Positions 1-5,922 of a stretch of DNA of 7,148 nucleotides are shown one piece after another. The stretch comes from Dehalococcoidia bacterium (GTDB taxonomy: Bacteria > Chloroflexota > Dehalococcoidia > Dehalococcoidales > DAOWLH01): contig DAOWDO010000018.1 of the NCBI GenBank assembly GCA_030638985.1, forward strand, positions 1-7,148, read 5' to 3'. Numbering within the stretch: position 1 is the stretch's first letter; each line of letters opens with the position of its first letter. The notes beneath the pieces were generated by a model. The model was given only the letters and a program-made list of their open reading frames with translations, had not been told where the DNA came from and did not search any database. The position numbers and the translations under genes are program-made.

Positions 1-68
1 GGTTTGGCTACCTCTTTGAGCTGAAGAACATCCGGTGGTCCGTATTTTGTGCATACAATTGCTTTCAT
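1..68 (-). CDS. MDR-family alcohol dehydrogenase / quinone oxidoreductase, N-terminal fragment
   Basis: Only the first 22 codons and two bases of the next are present; the gene runs off the left edge. The peptide begins MKAIVCTKYGPPDVLQLKEV, the typical opening of medium-chain dehydrogenase/reductase proteins (GroES-like N-terminal domain of zinc-type alcohol dehydrogenases and NAD(P)H:quinone oxidoreductases). The ATG at 68-66 has a perfect AGGAGG (minus strand, 76-81) seven bases upstream, so the start is secure. Catalytic zinc ligands and the Rossmann fold would lie outside the window, so substrate and cofactor cannot be assigned. It follows hisB on the same strand after 58 bases. I see no convincing terminator or promoter in that gap, so read-through from the his operon is possible, though nothing links this family to histidine synthesis. 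Confidence 0.8.
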   Translation of the reverse strand, partial: MKAIVCTKYGPPDVLQLKEVAK

Positions 69-126
69 AAGTATTCCTCCTAAGATAATCTTTTAATTTT
101 CCCCCCTTTGCTAACCTTAAGTTTAG

Positions 127-717
127 TTAACCCTCCAGCAAGTCTTTGGTGCTGGGCAGCTCCCCTGAAATCCTCTCGTCAATCCTGGTGGCTTTGTCCA
201 GTGCCCTCGCCAGAGCCTTGAACAAGGCCTCCGTCTTGTGGTGGTCATTGGTGCCGTAGAGCACTCTGGCATGGAGATTTAGCCTGGCTTCGGCAGCGAA
301 GGCCTCCAGGAAGTGGCGTACCAGGTCGGTGGCAAAGCCGGTCATATCATTATCGGAGAAGGGCAACTCCAGTACGGTATATCCCCGGCCACTCAGGTCA
401 ACGGCAACCATGGCCAGGGCATCATCCATCGGCACGGTAGCATCGGCCATGCGGACAATACCCCTCCTGTCCCCCAGAGCTTCCGTCAGCGCCCTGCCCA
501 GACAGATAGCGACATCCTCGACCAGATGGTGCTGGTCGTCCCCGGTGGCAGATAATTTTATGTCAAATAGACCGTGCTTTGCCAGCTGTGACAGCATATG
601 GTCGAACATCCTTATGCCGGTGAGCACTTCATAGTCACCGGTGCCATCAATAGCAAGCTCCAGGTTAATATTGGTTTCTCCGGTCTCCCTCTTGACAACG
701 GACCTCCTGCTAGTCAT
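127..717 (-). CDS. hisB: Imidazoleglycerol-phosphate dehydratase (monofunctional HisB)
   Basis: This cytoplasmic manganese enzyme dehydrates imidazoleglycerol phosphate to imidazoleacetol phosphate, the substrate of HisC. The product is about 196 residues, normal for the monofunctional form; there is no fused histidinol-phosphatase domain. The two-fold repeated metal-binding pattern is complete: FDHML (His40), HHLVED (His63, His64, Glu67), RHFLEAF (His135), NLHARVLYG (His149) and NDHHKTEALFKAL (His159, His160, Glu163). The N-terminal RxTxET and DGxG elements are also present. The C-terminal signature reads PSTKDLL, where most family members have STKG, a small departure. The ATG at 717 is preferred over the TTG one codon upstream because a GGAGG (724-728) sits six bases before the ATG but only three before the TTG. 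The start overlaps the end of hisC by 8 bases, implying translational coupling. Stop is TAA. Confidence 0.96.
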   Translation of the reverse strand: MTSRRSVVKRETGETNINLELAIDGTGDYEVLTGIRMFDHMLSQLAKHGLFDIKLSATGDDQHHLVEDVAICLGRALTEALGDRRGIVRMADATVPMDDALAMVAVDLSGRGYTVLELPFSDNDMTGFATDLVRHFLEAFAAEARLNLHARVLYGTNDHHKTEALFKALARALDKATRIDERISGELPSTKDLLEG

Positions 718-1813
718 CAATCTCCTCCCCTATCTCATTAAGTGTTTCCATGAGTATATCATTCTCTTCCGGCCGACCGATACTTATACGAACACAATCT
801 GTAAGAAACGGCTTGTCGAAGTAGCGAACCAGTATGCCCCTATCTTCCAGCTTCTGCTGAAGCTCCCTGGCCCCTCCCTCCAGCACCGAGCACAGGATAA
901 AATTGGCCTGCGACGGGTATGGCTTCAGCCATCCGATTTCACCAAGCCGTCCGAATAGCCTCTCCCTCTCCATGATGATGGTCTTGACGCTGGCCATGAG
1001 ATAATCAACATCCTTTAGTGACTCCTTAACCGCTACCAGGGCGGCGGCGTTGACGCAGTACGGCTCTTTTACCCGCAGCAAGCAATCAGCTATCTTAAGC
1101 GGAAAGAGGCCATAGCCGACCCTCAAGCCGGCCAGTCCGGCCCACTTGCTGAAGGTCCTGAGCACCATCAGATTAGCGTACTGCCCTATCAAGGGAGCTA
1201 CTGTCTCTCCGGTGAACTCGTAGTAGGCTTCGTCAACCACCACCGGCACACCGGTATCCAGCACCTGGAGGATATCAGCCCGGGGCATTATTGTCCCGGT
1301 GGGATTGTTGGGGCTGGCCAGGAATATCACCTTGGTCTTGCCGGTGACGGCCTTCCTGACGGCGCTAACATCCACCCGATATTCCTCATCACGGGGTACT
1401 TCCACGGGAACCCCGCCGTTCAGACGGGTAAAAAAATCGAACATGGCGAAGGTGGGTATACAGTTGACCACCTCGTCACCCGGCTCCAGAAATAGCCTAA
1501 GGATGAGGTCTATCAACTGGTCGCTGCCGGCACCGGCCACTATGTGCTTCGCCGACACGCCGGTATATTCAGACAGCAGCTTTCTAAGCTCTGTCTGCCA
1601 CGAGTCAGGGTAGATGTTGAGATCGCTATACTCAGCCAGCGCCCTGTTTACCGCCGGTGAGCAACCATAGGGATTCTCGTTGGCATCCAGCTTGATAATA
1701 CCCATCTCCGATTCTTCGGCTTTATCCCCAAGGACATCCGGCGACTTGCTGGCAGCATAGCCGGTAAATCCAGCCAGGTCGGCGCGTATAAACCTTTCAA
1801 TCCCCTGCGACAA
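710..1813 (-). CDS. hisC: Histidinol-phosphate aminotransferase (HisC)
   Basis: This PLP-dependent fold-type I (class I/II) aminotransferase converts imidazoleacetol phosphate plus glutamate to histidinol phosphate and 2-oxoglutarate. Seen in the 367-residue product: the KLDANENPYG substrate-entry motif near residue 41, SPNNPTG (about 167-173), DEAYYEF (about 194-200, with the Asp that contacts the PLP ring nitrogen), RTFSKWAGLAGLRVGY with the Schiff-base lysine at about 223, and the C-terminal RISIGRPEEN, whose arginine binds the substrate carboxylate or phosphate. Length is typical. I chose a TTG start at 1813 because a GGAGG lies six bases upstream (1820-1824). An in-frame TTG at 1831 would add six residues and overlap hisD by 4 bases, but has only a poorly spaced CAGGA. 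The N-terminus is about 30 residues longer than in many HisC proteins before the KLDANEN motif. Stop is TAG, overlapping hisB. Confidence 0.96.
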   Translation of the reverse strand: MSQGIERFIRADLAGFTGYAASKSPDVLGDKAEESEMGIIKLDANENPYGCSPAVNRALAEYSDLNIYPDSWQTELRKLLSEYTGVSAKHIVAGAGSDQLIDLILRLFLEPGDEVVNCIPTFAMFDFFTRLNGGVPVEVPRDEEYRVDVSAVRKAVTGKTKVIFLASPNNPTGTIMPRADILQVLDTGVPVVVDEAYYEFTGETVAPLIGQYANLMVLRTFSKWAGLAGLRVGYGLFPLKIADCLLRVKEPYCVNAAALVAVKESLKDVDYLMASVKTIIMERERLFGRLGEIGWLKPYPSQANFILCSVLEGGARELQQKLEDRGILVRYFDKPFLTDCVRISIGRPEENDILMETLNEIGEEIDD

Positions 1814-1819
1814 AGAAAT

Positions 1820-1824
1820 CCTCC
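1820..1824 (-). promoter_or_regulatory. Ribosome binding site deciding the hisC start
   Basis: The minus strand reads GGAGG here, six bases before a TTG codon at 1813-1811. It lies between the hisD stop (1828) and that TTG. This spacing matches the other sites in this operon and favours 1813 over the TTG at 1831. Confidence 0.7.
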
Positions 1825-1827
1825 AGC

Positions 1828-3150
1828 TCAATCCTGATTCAGCCGCTTCTCCACCGCCCTGGCGTGTGCCTCCAGCCCCTCGGCCCGGGCGATGGTTATC
1901 GCTGCCGGCCCCAACTCTTTTAAGTTTGCCCTGTTCACCACAACCAGATTTGTGTATTTGACGAAATCATTAATATTGAGCGGCGAGCTAAAACGGGCGG
2001 TACCACCGGTAGGCAGGGCATGACTGGGCCCGGCAACATAATCGCCGATAGCCACTGTCGGCCTTTCGCCGATAAAGATACAGCCGGCATTTTTTATCTC
2101 TTCGATGTAATTATCCGCTCCTTCCACATCCAAGACAAGGTGCTCCGGCGCATAGCTGTTCGATAGCTCTATCGCCTGAGCCATGTCTTCAACGACAACC
2201 ACCAGACTGCCACTCTCCAGAGATGCCTCAGTAATGGCCCGGCGCCCCAAATCTTCCAGTTGCCTGTCAACTTCTTTCGTTGTTTCATCGGCCAGCTGCT
2301 GAGAGGTGGTTACCAGAATGACTGAAGCCAGAGCGTCGTGCTCCGCCTGAGCCAGCATTTCAGCGGCCACATACTCCGGCCCGGCTGTCCCATCAGCGAT
2401 AATCAATACCTCGCTCGGCCCCTGAAGACCATCGATGTCAACCATACCATAGACAAGCTTCTTGGCCAGCATGACAAAGATGTTGCCCGGCCCGCAGACC
2501 TTGTCCACCCTGGGGATAGACTCAGTGCCACAGGCAAGGGCGGCTACGGCCTGAGCGCCCCCGATGGAAAATACACGGTCAACTCCGGAGATATCGGCCG
2601 CCGCCAGTGTTGCCGCCGGCACCAGCCCGTCCTTTCCCGGCGGCGTCACCATAATGACCTGGCTCACTCCGGCCACTCTTGCCGGAATGGCCGTCATCAA
2701 AACCGTCGAGGGATAGTTGGCGGTGCCCCCGGGGGCATAGACACCTACCTTTTCCAGCGGCCGCAGCAGAGTGCCTTCACCCATGTGTCCCACCCCGCTC
2801 AGTATGCCATCACGCTGCGCCCTGTGGAAGCTGGTTATCCTCTGCGCCGCCAGCTCAAGCGCTGATGCCAGCTCCGGTTCCAGCAGGCGTCGCGCCCGGC
2901 TCATCTCTTCCCGGCCAACCTCCAGCGACTCGAGGCGTATGCCGTCTATTTTTTGGGTATAGTCATAGAGGGCGGCGTCTCCTCGGCGGCGCACCTCACC
3001 GATAATCTGCCGCACCGCCGTCTCCGGGTCTTCCGTGCCAAACATCTCGCCCAGCCTCTTTGCAAGTGCCGGGGAGACAGAATAAACACCGGTTTCACCG
3101 CGCCGTGTTAGAAGCGGCTTCGCCTTTTCAAAGCCGACAACAACCTTCAA
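1828..3150 (-). CDS. hisD: Histidinol dehydrogenase (HisD)
   Basis: This zinc-dependent cytoplasmic dehydrogenase carries out the last two oxidations of the pathway, L-histidinol to L-histidinal to L-histidine, with two NAD+. The product is about 440 residues, standard for the family. Landmarks include VGVYAPGG, the GPGN loop (about 220-223), QGPSEVLIIAD, QAEHDA with probable zinc ligands Gln268 and His271, and YAPEHLVL with the catalytic pair Glu336-His337. The long C-terminal signature AGCIFIGERPTVAIGDYVAG follows, with zinc ligand Asp370, then SHALPTGGTARF. EAHARAVEKR supplies the last ligand, His429. The usual GPNH reads GPSH here. I chose TTG at 3150, one base after the hisG stop, because it gives the family-like opening MKVVVGFEKAK and has a GGAGG nine bases upstream. 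ATG at 3171 or GTG at 3174 would add seven or eight residues but lack a good ribosome binding site. Stop is TGA. Confidence 0.96.
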   Translation of the reverse strand: MKVVVGFEKAKPLLTRRGETGVYSVSPALAKRLGEMFGTEDPETAVRQIIGEVRRRGDAALYDYTQKIDGIRLESLEVGREEMSRARRLLEPELASALELAAQRITSFHRAQRDGILSGVGHMGEGTLLRPLEKVGVYAPGGTANYPSTVLMTAIPARVAGVSQVIMVTPPGKDGLVPAATLAAADISGVDRVFSIGGAQAVAALACGTESIPRVDKVCGPGNIFVMLAKKLVYGMVDIDGLQGPSEVLIIADGTAGPEYVAAEMLAQAEHDALASVILVTTSQQLADETTKEVDRQLEDLGRRAITEASLESGSLVVVVEDMAQAIELSNSYAPEHLVLDVEGADNYIEEIKNAGCIFIGERPTVAIGDYVAGPSHALPTGGTARFSSPLNINDFVKYTNLVVVNRANLKELGPAAITIARAEGLEAHARAVEKRLNQD

Positions 3151-3151
3151 C

Positions 3152-4570
3152 TTACATTGCCTCCGTGGCATCACTTAGTCTCTCTGTAATATAGTCCATC
3201 CGCTTACGCTTAAGCCCACTGGTAGTTTTAGCGGTGCTGCCGATGAGGCAAGCGGTTGATTCAAACAGGGTATCGATAATCTTCAGATTATGCCTGGCGA
3301 TAGTGCCACCGGTCTCTGTATTTTCAATCAGCAGGTCGGCATCCTCCGGCAGAAAGGCCTCACTCGCCCCCCAGGTAGGGATAATCCGGTAGCGGTTAAT
3401 ACGATGGTTACGGGCATATTGGTCGGCTATATTCACATACTCCGAAGCCACCCGACACGACTCGCCCTTTTCAGTGAAAAGCTGCCTCAGGCTACCAATG
3501 TCGCCAGCCGCTACCTCCTGGTCAACAACGGCTACTATCTTCACCTTGCCGTATTTCAAATCCAGCAGTTCCGTTACCGGGCTGGAGGGGAACTGGTATT
3601 TGTGCTCTGTAAGCCAGTCCCTGCCGGTAACCGCCAGGTCGAAATTGCCGTTGGCCACCTGGAGGGGCATATCCTGTGGCCTGACCACCTTGACAAGTAC
3701 CCCTTCCAGACTACTGGTCGGCCGCCGGTTTCCCGTGGCTGACGGGTAGTCGTCAATACGAATTCCTGCTCTATCAAGGATTTTAGCAACATGCACCTGC
3801 TGGTGACCATCCGGTAAAGCCAGCCTGACGACATCTCTGTCAATTCTGGTAGAACTTCCGTGTACTGCCATTTTTGGTGCTATAGTGATGGCTGGTGACG
3901 CGTTATCTTCGACAACTTGCGATAATCCGCTGGTGATAGAAGCCAATACCCCGGCCATGTCCTTCGTCCTCAGGCTATTGCGGTTGGCTATCAGGAAGGC
4001 GCGGTAGCCGACCACCTCAGCCAGTGGCACCAGCCCATAAGACGCCAACTCATCTTCTCTCTTCACCGATAGAATCACCAGCTCAGCGCTCTCCGGCGGA
4101 TAGGCTTCTACCGCACCCCAGAGCGGATATATGCTGAAGCGCCTCAGCCTGAGCTTGCGGGCGTAAAACTCAGCCAGGTTGGGATATTCACTGGCGATAC
4201 GGGTCAGTTTATCCCTGGCCGCCAGCTTGCCCGGACTGGTAGCCTGGCCAGGGTAAGCTGCCGCATAGAGCACGCCATCCCCGTAGCCCATATCGGCTAC
4301 CTTGACCACGTCACTGCTGGGATACCTCACCAGCAACTCTTCGACCCAGTCCCGGCCGCAGATGCCCAGGTCGTAGTTGCCCACCGATACCTGAATGGGA
4401 ATATCCTTCTCCTGAAATATCTTCAGCGAAAGCTCGGGGAACCGGCTCGATTTAAGTCTATAGGAACGAGCCTTGCTGTGATAATCATCAAGCCCCCAGT
4501 CCAGCCTGTCCAGCAGGGCGGCCGTGGCCGACAATAGACGTCCCTTAGGCAAAGCTATCGCCAGCGGCAT
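3152..4570 (-). CDS. hisG: ATP phosphoribosyltransferase, tandem-duplicated short-form HisG
   Basis: HisG condenses ATP with PRPP to phosphoribosyl-ATP, the committed step of histidine synthesis. This product is about 472 residues: more than twice a HisZ-dependent short HisG (about 210) and far longer than the three-domain form (about 290-300). It contains two HisG units. Unit A (about 1-215) has ALPKGRL, YDLGICGRDW, RIASEYPNLAEFYAR and YPLWGAVEAYPPESAEL. Unit B (about 245-472) repeats them as ALPDGHQ, FDLAVTGRDW, RVASEYVNIADQYAR and IPTWGASEAFLPEDADL. The PRPP loop is intact only in B (NTETGGTIARHNL, about 417-429); the aligned stretch of A reads SVKREDELASYGL. No internal ribosome binding site precedes the only nearby ATG in the linker (3871), so one polypeptide is expected. 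The start at 4570 is chosen from an AGGATG eight bases upstream and the family opening; ATG 4576 is possible. It overlaps hisZ by 26 bases. Confidence 0.93.
   Translation of the reverse strand: MPLAIALPKGRLLSATAALLDRLDWGLDDYHSKARSYRLKSSRFPELSLKIFQEKDIPIQVSVGNYDLGICGRDWVEELLVRYPSSDVVKVADMGYGDGVLYAAAYPGQATSPGKLAARDKLTRIASEYPNLAEFYARKLRLRRFSIYPLWGAVEAYPPESAELVILSVKREDELASYGLVPLAEVVGYRAFLIANRNSLRTKDMAGVLASITSGLSQVVEDNASPAITIAPKMAVHGSSTRIDRDVVRLALPDGHQQVHVAKILDRAGIRIDDYPSATGNRRPTSSLEGVLVKVVRPQDMPLQVANGNFDLAVTGRDWLTEHKYQFPSSPVTELLDLKYGKVKIVAVVDQEVAAGDIGSLRQLFTEKGESCRVASEYVNIADQYARNHRINRYRIIPTWGASEAFLPEDADLLIENTETGGTIARHNLKIIDTLFESTACLIGSTAKTTSGLKRKRMDYITERLSDATEAM
3160..3164 (-). promoter_or_regulatory. 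Ribosome binding site deciding the hisD start
   Basis: The minus strand reads GGAGG inside the last codons of hisG, nine bases before the TTG at 3150-3148. The upstream ATG (3171) and GTG (3174) have only a weak purine run before them. The site sits so that ribosomes ending hisG can reinitiate one base past the TAA. Confidence 0.55.
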
Positions 4571-5795
4571 TTCCATCACATCCTAGCATTGCCAGCACTC
4601 CGGCAGCATCATCTACCGAAGATTTCCGGCCACTTGCCGGGTCGGTTAGAACAAATATCGGACTTCCAGCCCGGACCTCGAGCAGCCAGGCATGCTCACC
4701 ATCTTCCCGGCCGTCAAGGGATAGCTCAACGACAAAGCCGGCTTCCCGTAGCAGCCGGGCGACGTTGAATCCCTCCCCGATTGCCTCCGGGGCAATACTC
4801 ACCAGTATTCTGTTTGCCACCATCCTGGACTCTTCCCCGGGAGGAAGAAACCCCATCAAGCGGTCTAAATACAGGGCAAAGCCGGCCGCCGGTATATCAC
4901 GGCCACCCATCTGCGGAATAAGAGCGTCATAACGGCCGCCGCCACCGACGACTTCCTTCCCCACCTGGAGATGGAAAATCAGGCCGGTATAGTACTCAAA
5001 GCCCTTGCCCGAAGCCAGGTCAATCCGATAGTCGTACCCCAACGCCTCCAGGTGTTCAACCACTCCAATGAAGTTTTCCAGCGATGGCTTTAATTGGGAC
5101 AGGTCTTTGGCGAACAGCGCCTTCATATTCTTCAAAAAGCCAGACGCCCTTCCCTTGAGTTTCAGCAGCAGCTTCAGAGCTTCAGCCAGCTCTGGCTTAA
5201 ACCTGGCTATGGTTTCAACATCGCCATCCAGAATCCGGTCAAATATCCGGGACCGTTCATCCGGGCTGAGCCCGAGGCTCTCCAGCAGTGCCCGGATAAG
5301 GCCGGCGTGGGACAGCCTTATCTTGACCTCTTTTTGTCCCAGCCTATCCAGCACTTCCAGGGCCAGGGTGACCAGCTCGACATCAGACAGGACCGAGTTT
5401 ACTCCGATAAGCTCAGCGCCACACTGCCATCTCTCCCGCGACTTCCTGCCCGTCTCTTCAAAGATAAAGATATTGGTCACATAGAAAAGCCGGGACAGCC
5501 CCTCCTTGATGCTCTCAATATAGAAGCGGGCGGCCGGTATGGTGCCGTCGGGCTTCAAGACCACCCGTTCACCGCTCCAGCCGTCCCAGTCCAGAAAGGA
5601 GTACACCCTGCCCAGCATGCCCGGTGTCAGCGTTCCCGCCGAAGTAAATAGATAGAGATACTCCAGCGAAGGTGTCCTTATTTCCTGATAGCCCCACTTT
5701 AGGCAGCAGTCTTCAAAGACATCTTCAACAAAGCGGAATCGGGCCATTTCCGCCGGGGATAGGTCACGGAACCCCCGGCACCTTTCTACTTTCAT
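4545..5795 (-). CDS. hisZ: ATP phosphoribosyltransferase regulatory subunit (HisZ)
   Basis: HisZ is a catalytically inactive relative of histidyl-tRNA synthetase that binds short-form HisG, activates it and confers histidine feedback inhibition. The product is 416 residues. The class II core runs to about residue 320: CRGFRDLSP opening, VLKPDGT (81-85, motif 2 region, where HisRS has RPEGT), GFEYYTG (about 265-271), GGGGRYDAL (about 284-292) and AGFALYLDRL. The adenylation arginine of the HisRS motif RGLDYYTG aligns with lysine here (KGFEYYTG). Together with the Glu-to-Asp change in motif 2 and its place before hisG, this argues for HisZ over a true HisRS. A C-terminal segment (about 326-405) resembles the HisRS anticodon-binding domain. 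ATG at 5795 is chosen because an AAGG lies eight bases upstream; GTG at 5801 is too close to it. It is the first gene of the operon, just downstream of a promoter. Confidence 0.9.
   Translation of the reverse strand: MKVERCRGFRDLSPAEMARFRFVEDVFEDCCLKWGYQEIRTPSLEYLYLFTSAGTLTPGMLGRVYSFLDWDGWSGERVVLKPDGTIPAARFYIESIKEGLSRLFYVTNIFIFEETGRKSRERWQCGAELIGVNSVLSDVELVTLALEVLDRLGQKEVKIRLSHAGLIRALLESLGLSPDERSRIFDRILDGDVETIARFKPELAEALKLLLKLKGRASGFLKNMKALFAKDLSQLKPSLENFIGVVEHLEALGYDYRIDLASGKGFEYYTGLIFHLQVGKEVVGGGGRYDALIPQMGGRDIPAAGFALYLDRLMGFLPPGEESRMVANRILVSIAPEAIGEGFNVARLLREAGFVVELSLDGREDGEHAWLLEVRAGSPIFVLTDPASGRKSSVDDAAGVLAMLGCDGNAAGDSFA
4579..4584 (-). promoter_or_regulatory. Ribosome binding site deciding the hisG start
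   Basis: The minus strand reads AGGATGTGAT, close to the extended anti-16S complement AGGAGGTGAT. It is eight bases from ATG 4570 but only two from ATG 4576, favouring the downstream start. It lies inside the hisZ coding sequence. Confidence 0.5.
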
Positions 5796-5824
5796 AATCA
5801 CTACCTTTACAAATCAGTCCGTAA

Positions 5825-5853
5825 ATTCTACATTACTTCGCTTTGAGGTTCAA
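5825..5853 (-). promoter_or_regulatory. Sigma-70-type promoter for the his operon
   Basis: On the minus strand TTGAAC (5848-5853) and TAGAAT (5825-5830) are separated by exactly 17 bases, matching the consensus at four and five of six positions. The predicted transcript start is near 5818, giving a leader of about 23 bases before the hisZ ATG. That leader is too short for a histidine attenuator peptide or a T-box. Confidence 0.7.
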
Positions 5854-5860
5854 CCTGAAA
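5842..5860. promoter_or_regulatory. Inverted repeat over the his -35 element, candidate operator
   Basis: TTTGAGGTTCAACCTGAAA is a 19-base dyad around a central C at 5851. Eight of nine base pairs are symmetric; the one exception is a G facing a G. It fully contains the -35 hexamer of the his promoter (5848-5853), a classic repressor position. The binding protein is unknown. Confidence 0.5.
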
Positions 5861-5866
5861 TCTTCA

Positions 5867-5895
5867 TTGCAACCAGAACAAGTTCGGGCTATACT
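5867..5895 (+). promoter_or_regulatory. Sigma-70-type promoter for nfeD
   Basis: TTGCAA (5867-5872) and TATACT (5890-5895) are separated by 17 bases, matching consensus at four and five of six positions. The predicted start is near 5902, about 21 bases before the nfeD ATG. Its -35 lies only 13 bases from the -35 of the divergent his promoter. Confidence 0.7.
5873..5888. repeat. Short inverted repeat in the nfeD promoter spacer
   Basis: CCAGAACAAGTTCGGG is symmetric about its central AA at six of seven pairs (GAAC/GTTC core plus flanking CC/GG). It occupies almost exactly the spacer between the nfeD -35 and -10. It could be a regulator site, but at this length chance is a real alternative. 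Confidence 0.35.
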
Positions 5896-5922
5896 CTAAG
5901 AGCCTACTAGAGAGCTCTTCAT

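Noticed and set aside
82..126. Terminator or separate promoter between hisB and the dehydrogenase gene.
   Set aside because: Only weak AT-rich inverted repeats (such as GCTAAC/GTTAAC with a mismatch, and AAGATAATCTT) and a run of six C are present. There is no GC-rich stem with a T-tract and no convincing -35/-10 pair.
2338..2865. Plus-strand open frame of 175 codons.
   Set aside because: It is antisense within the strongly supported hisD gene, with no recognisable domain.
3869..3871. Internal ATG in the hisG linker that could start a separate second HisG.
   Set aside because: No Shine-Dalgarno sequence precedes it on the minus strand; the upstream bases are CACTATAGCACCAAAA. The frame is open throughout, so a single fused protein is more likely.
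5094..5651. Plus-strand open frame of 185 codons.
   Set aside because: It lies wholly antisense to hisZ, has low-complexity shadow composition and resembles no family I recognise.
4545..5795. Annotation of the hisZ gene as histidyl-tRNA synthetase.
   Set aside because: The motif 2 and histidine-binding motifs deviate (KPDGT for RPEGT, KGFEYYTG for RGLDYYTG), the C-terminal domain is short, and the gene is coupled to a HisG lacking a regulatory domain.
5796..5824. T-box, histidine attenuator or leader peptide before hisZ.
   Set aside because: The predicted leader is only about 23 bases, with no histidine codon run, no stem-loop and no T-run.
5873..5888. LexA (SOS) box at the GAAC-AA-GTTC palindrome.
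   Set aside because: The Gram-positive LexA site has four bases between the GAAC and GTTC half-sites; here there are two, and neither neighbouring gene is a DNA-repair gene.
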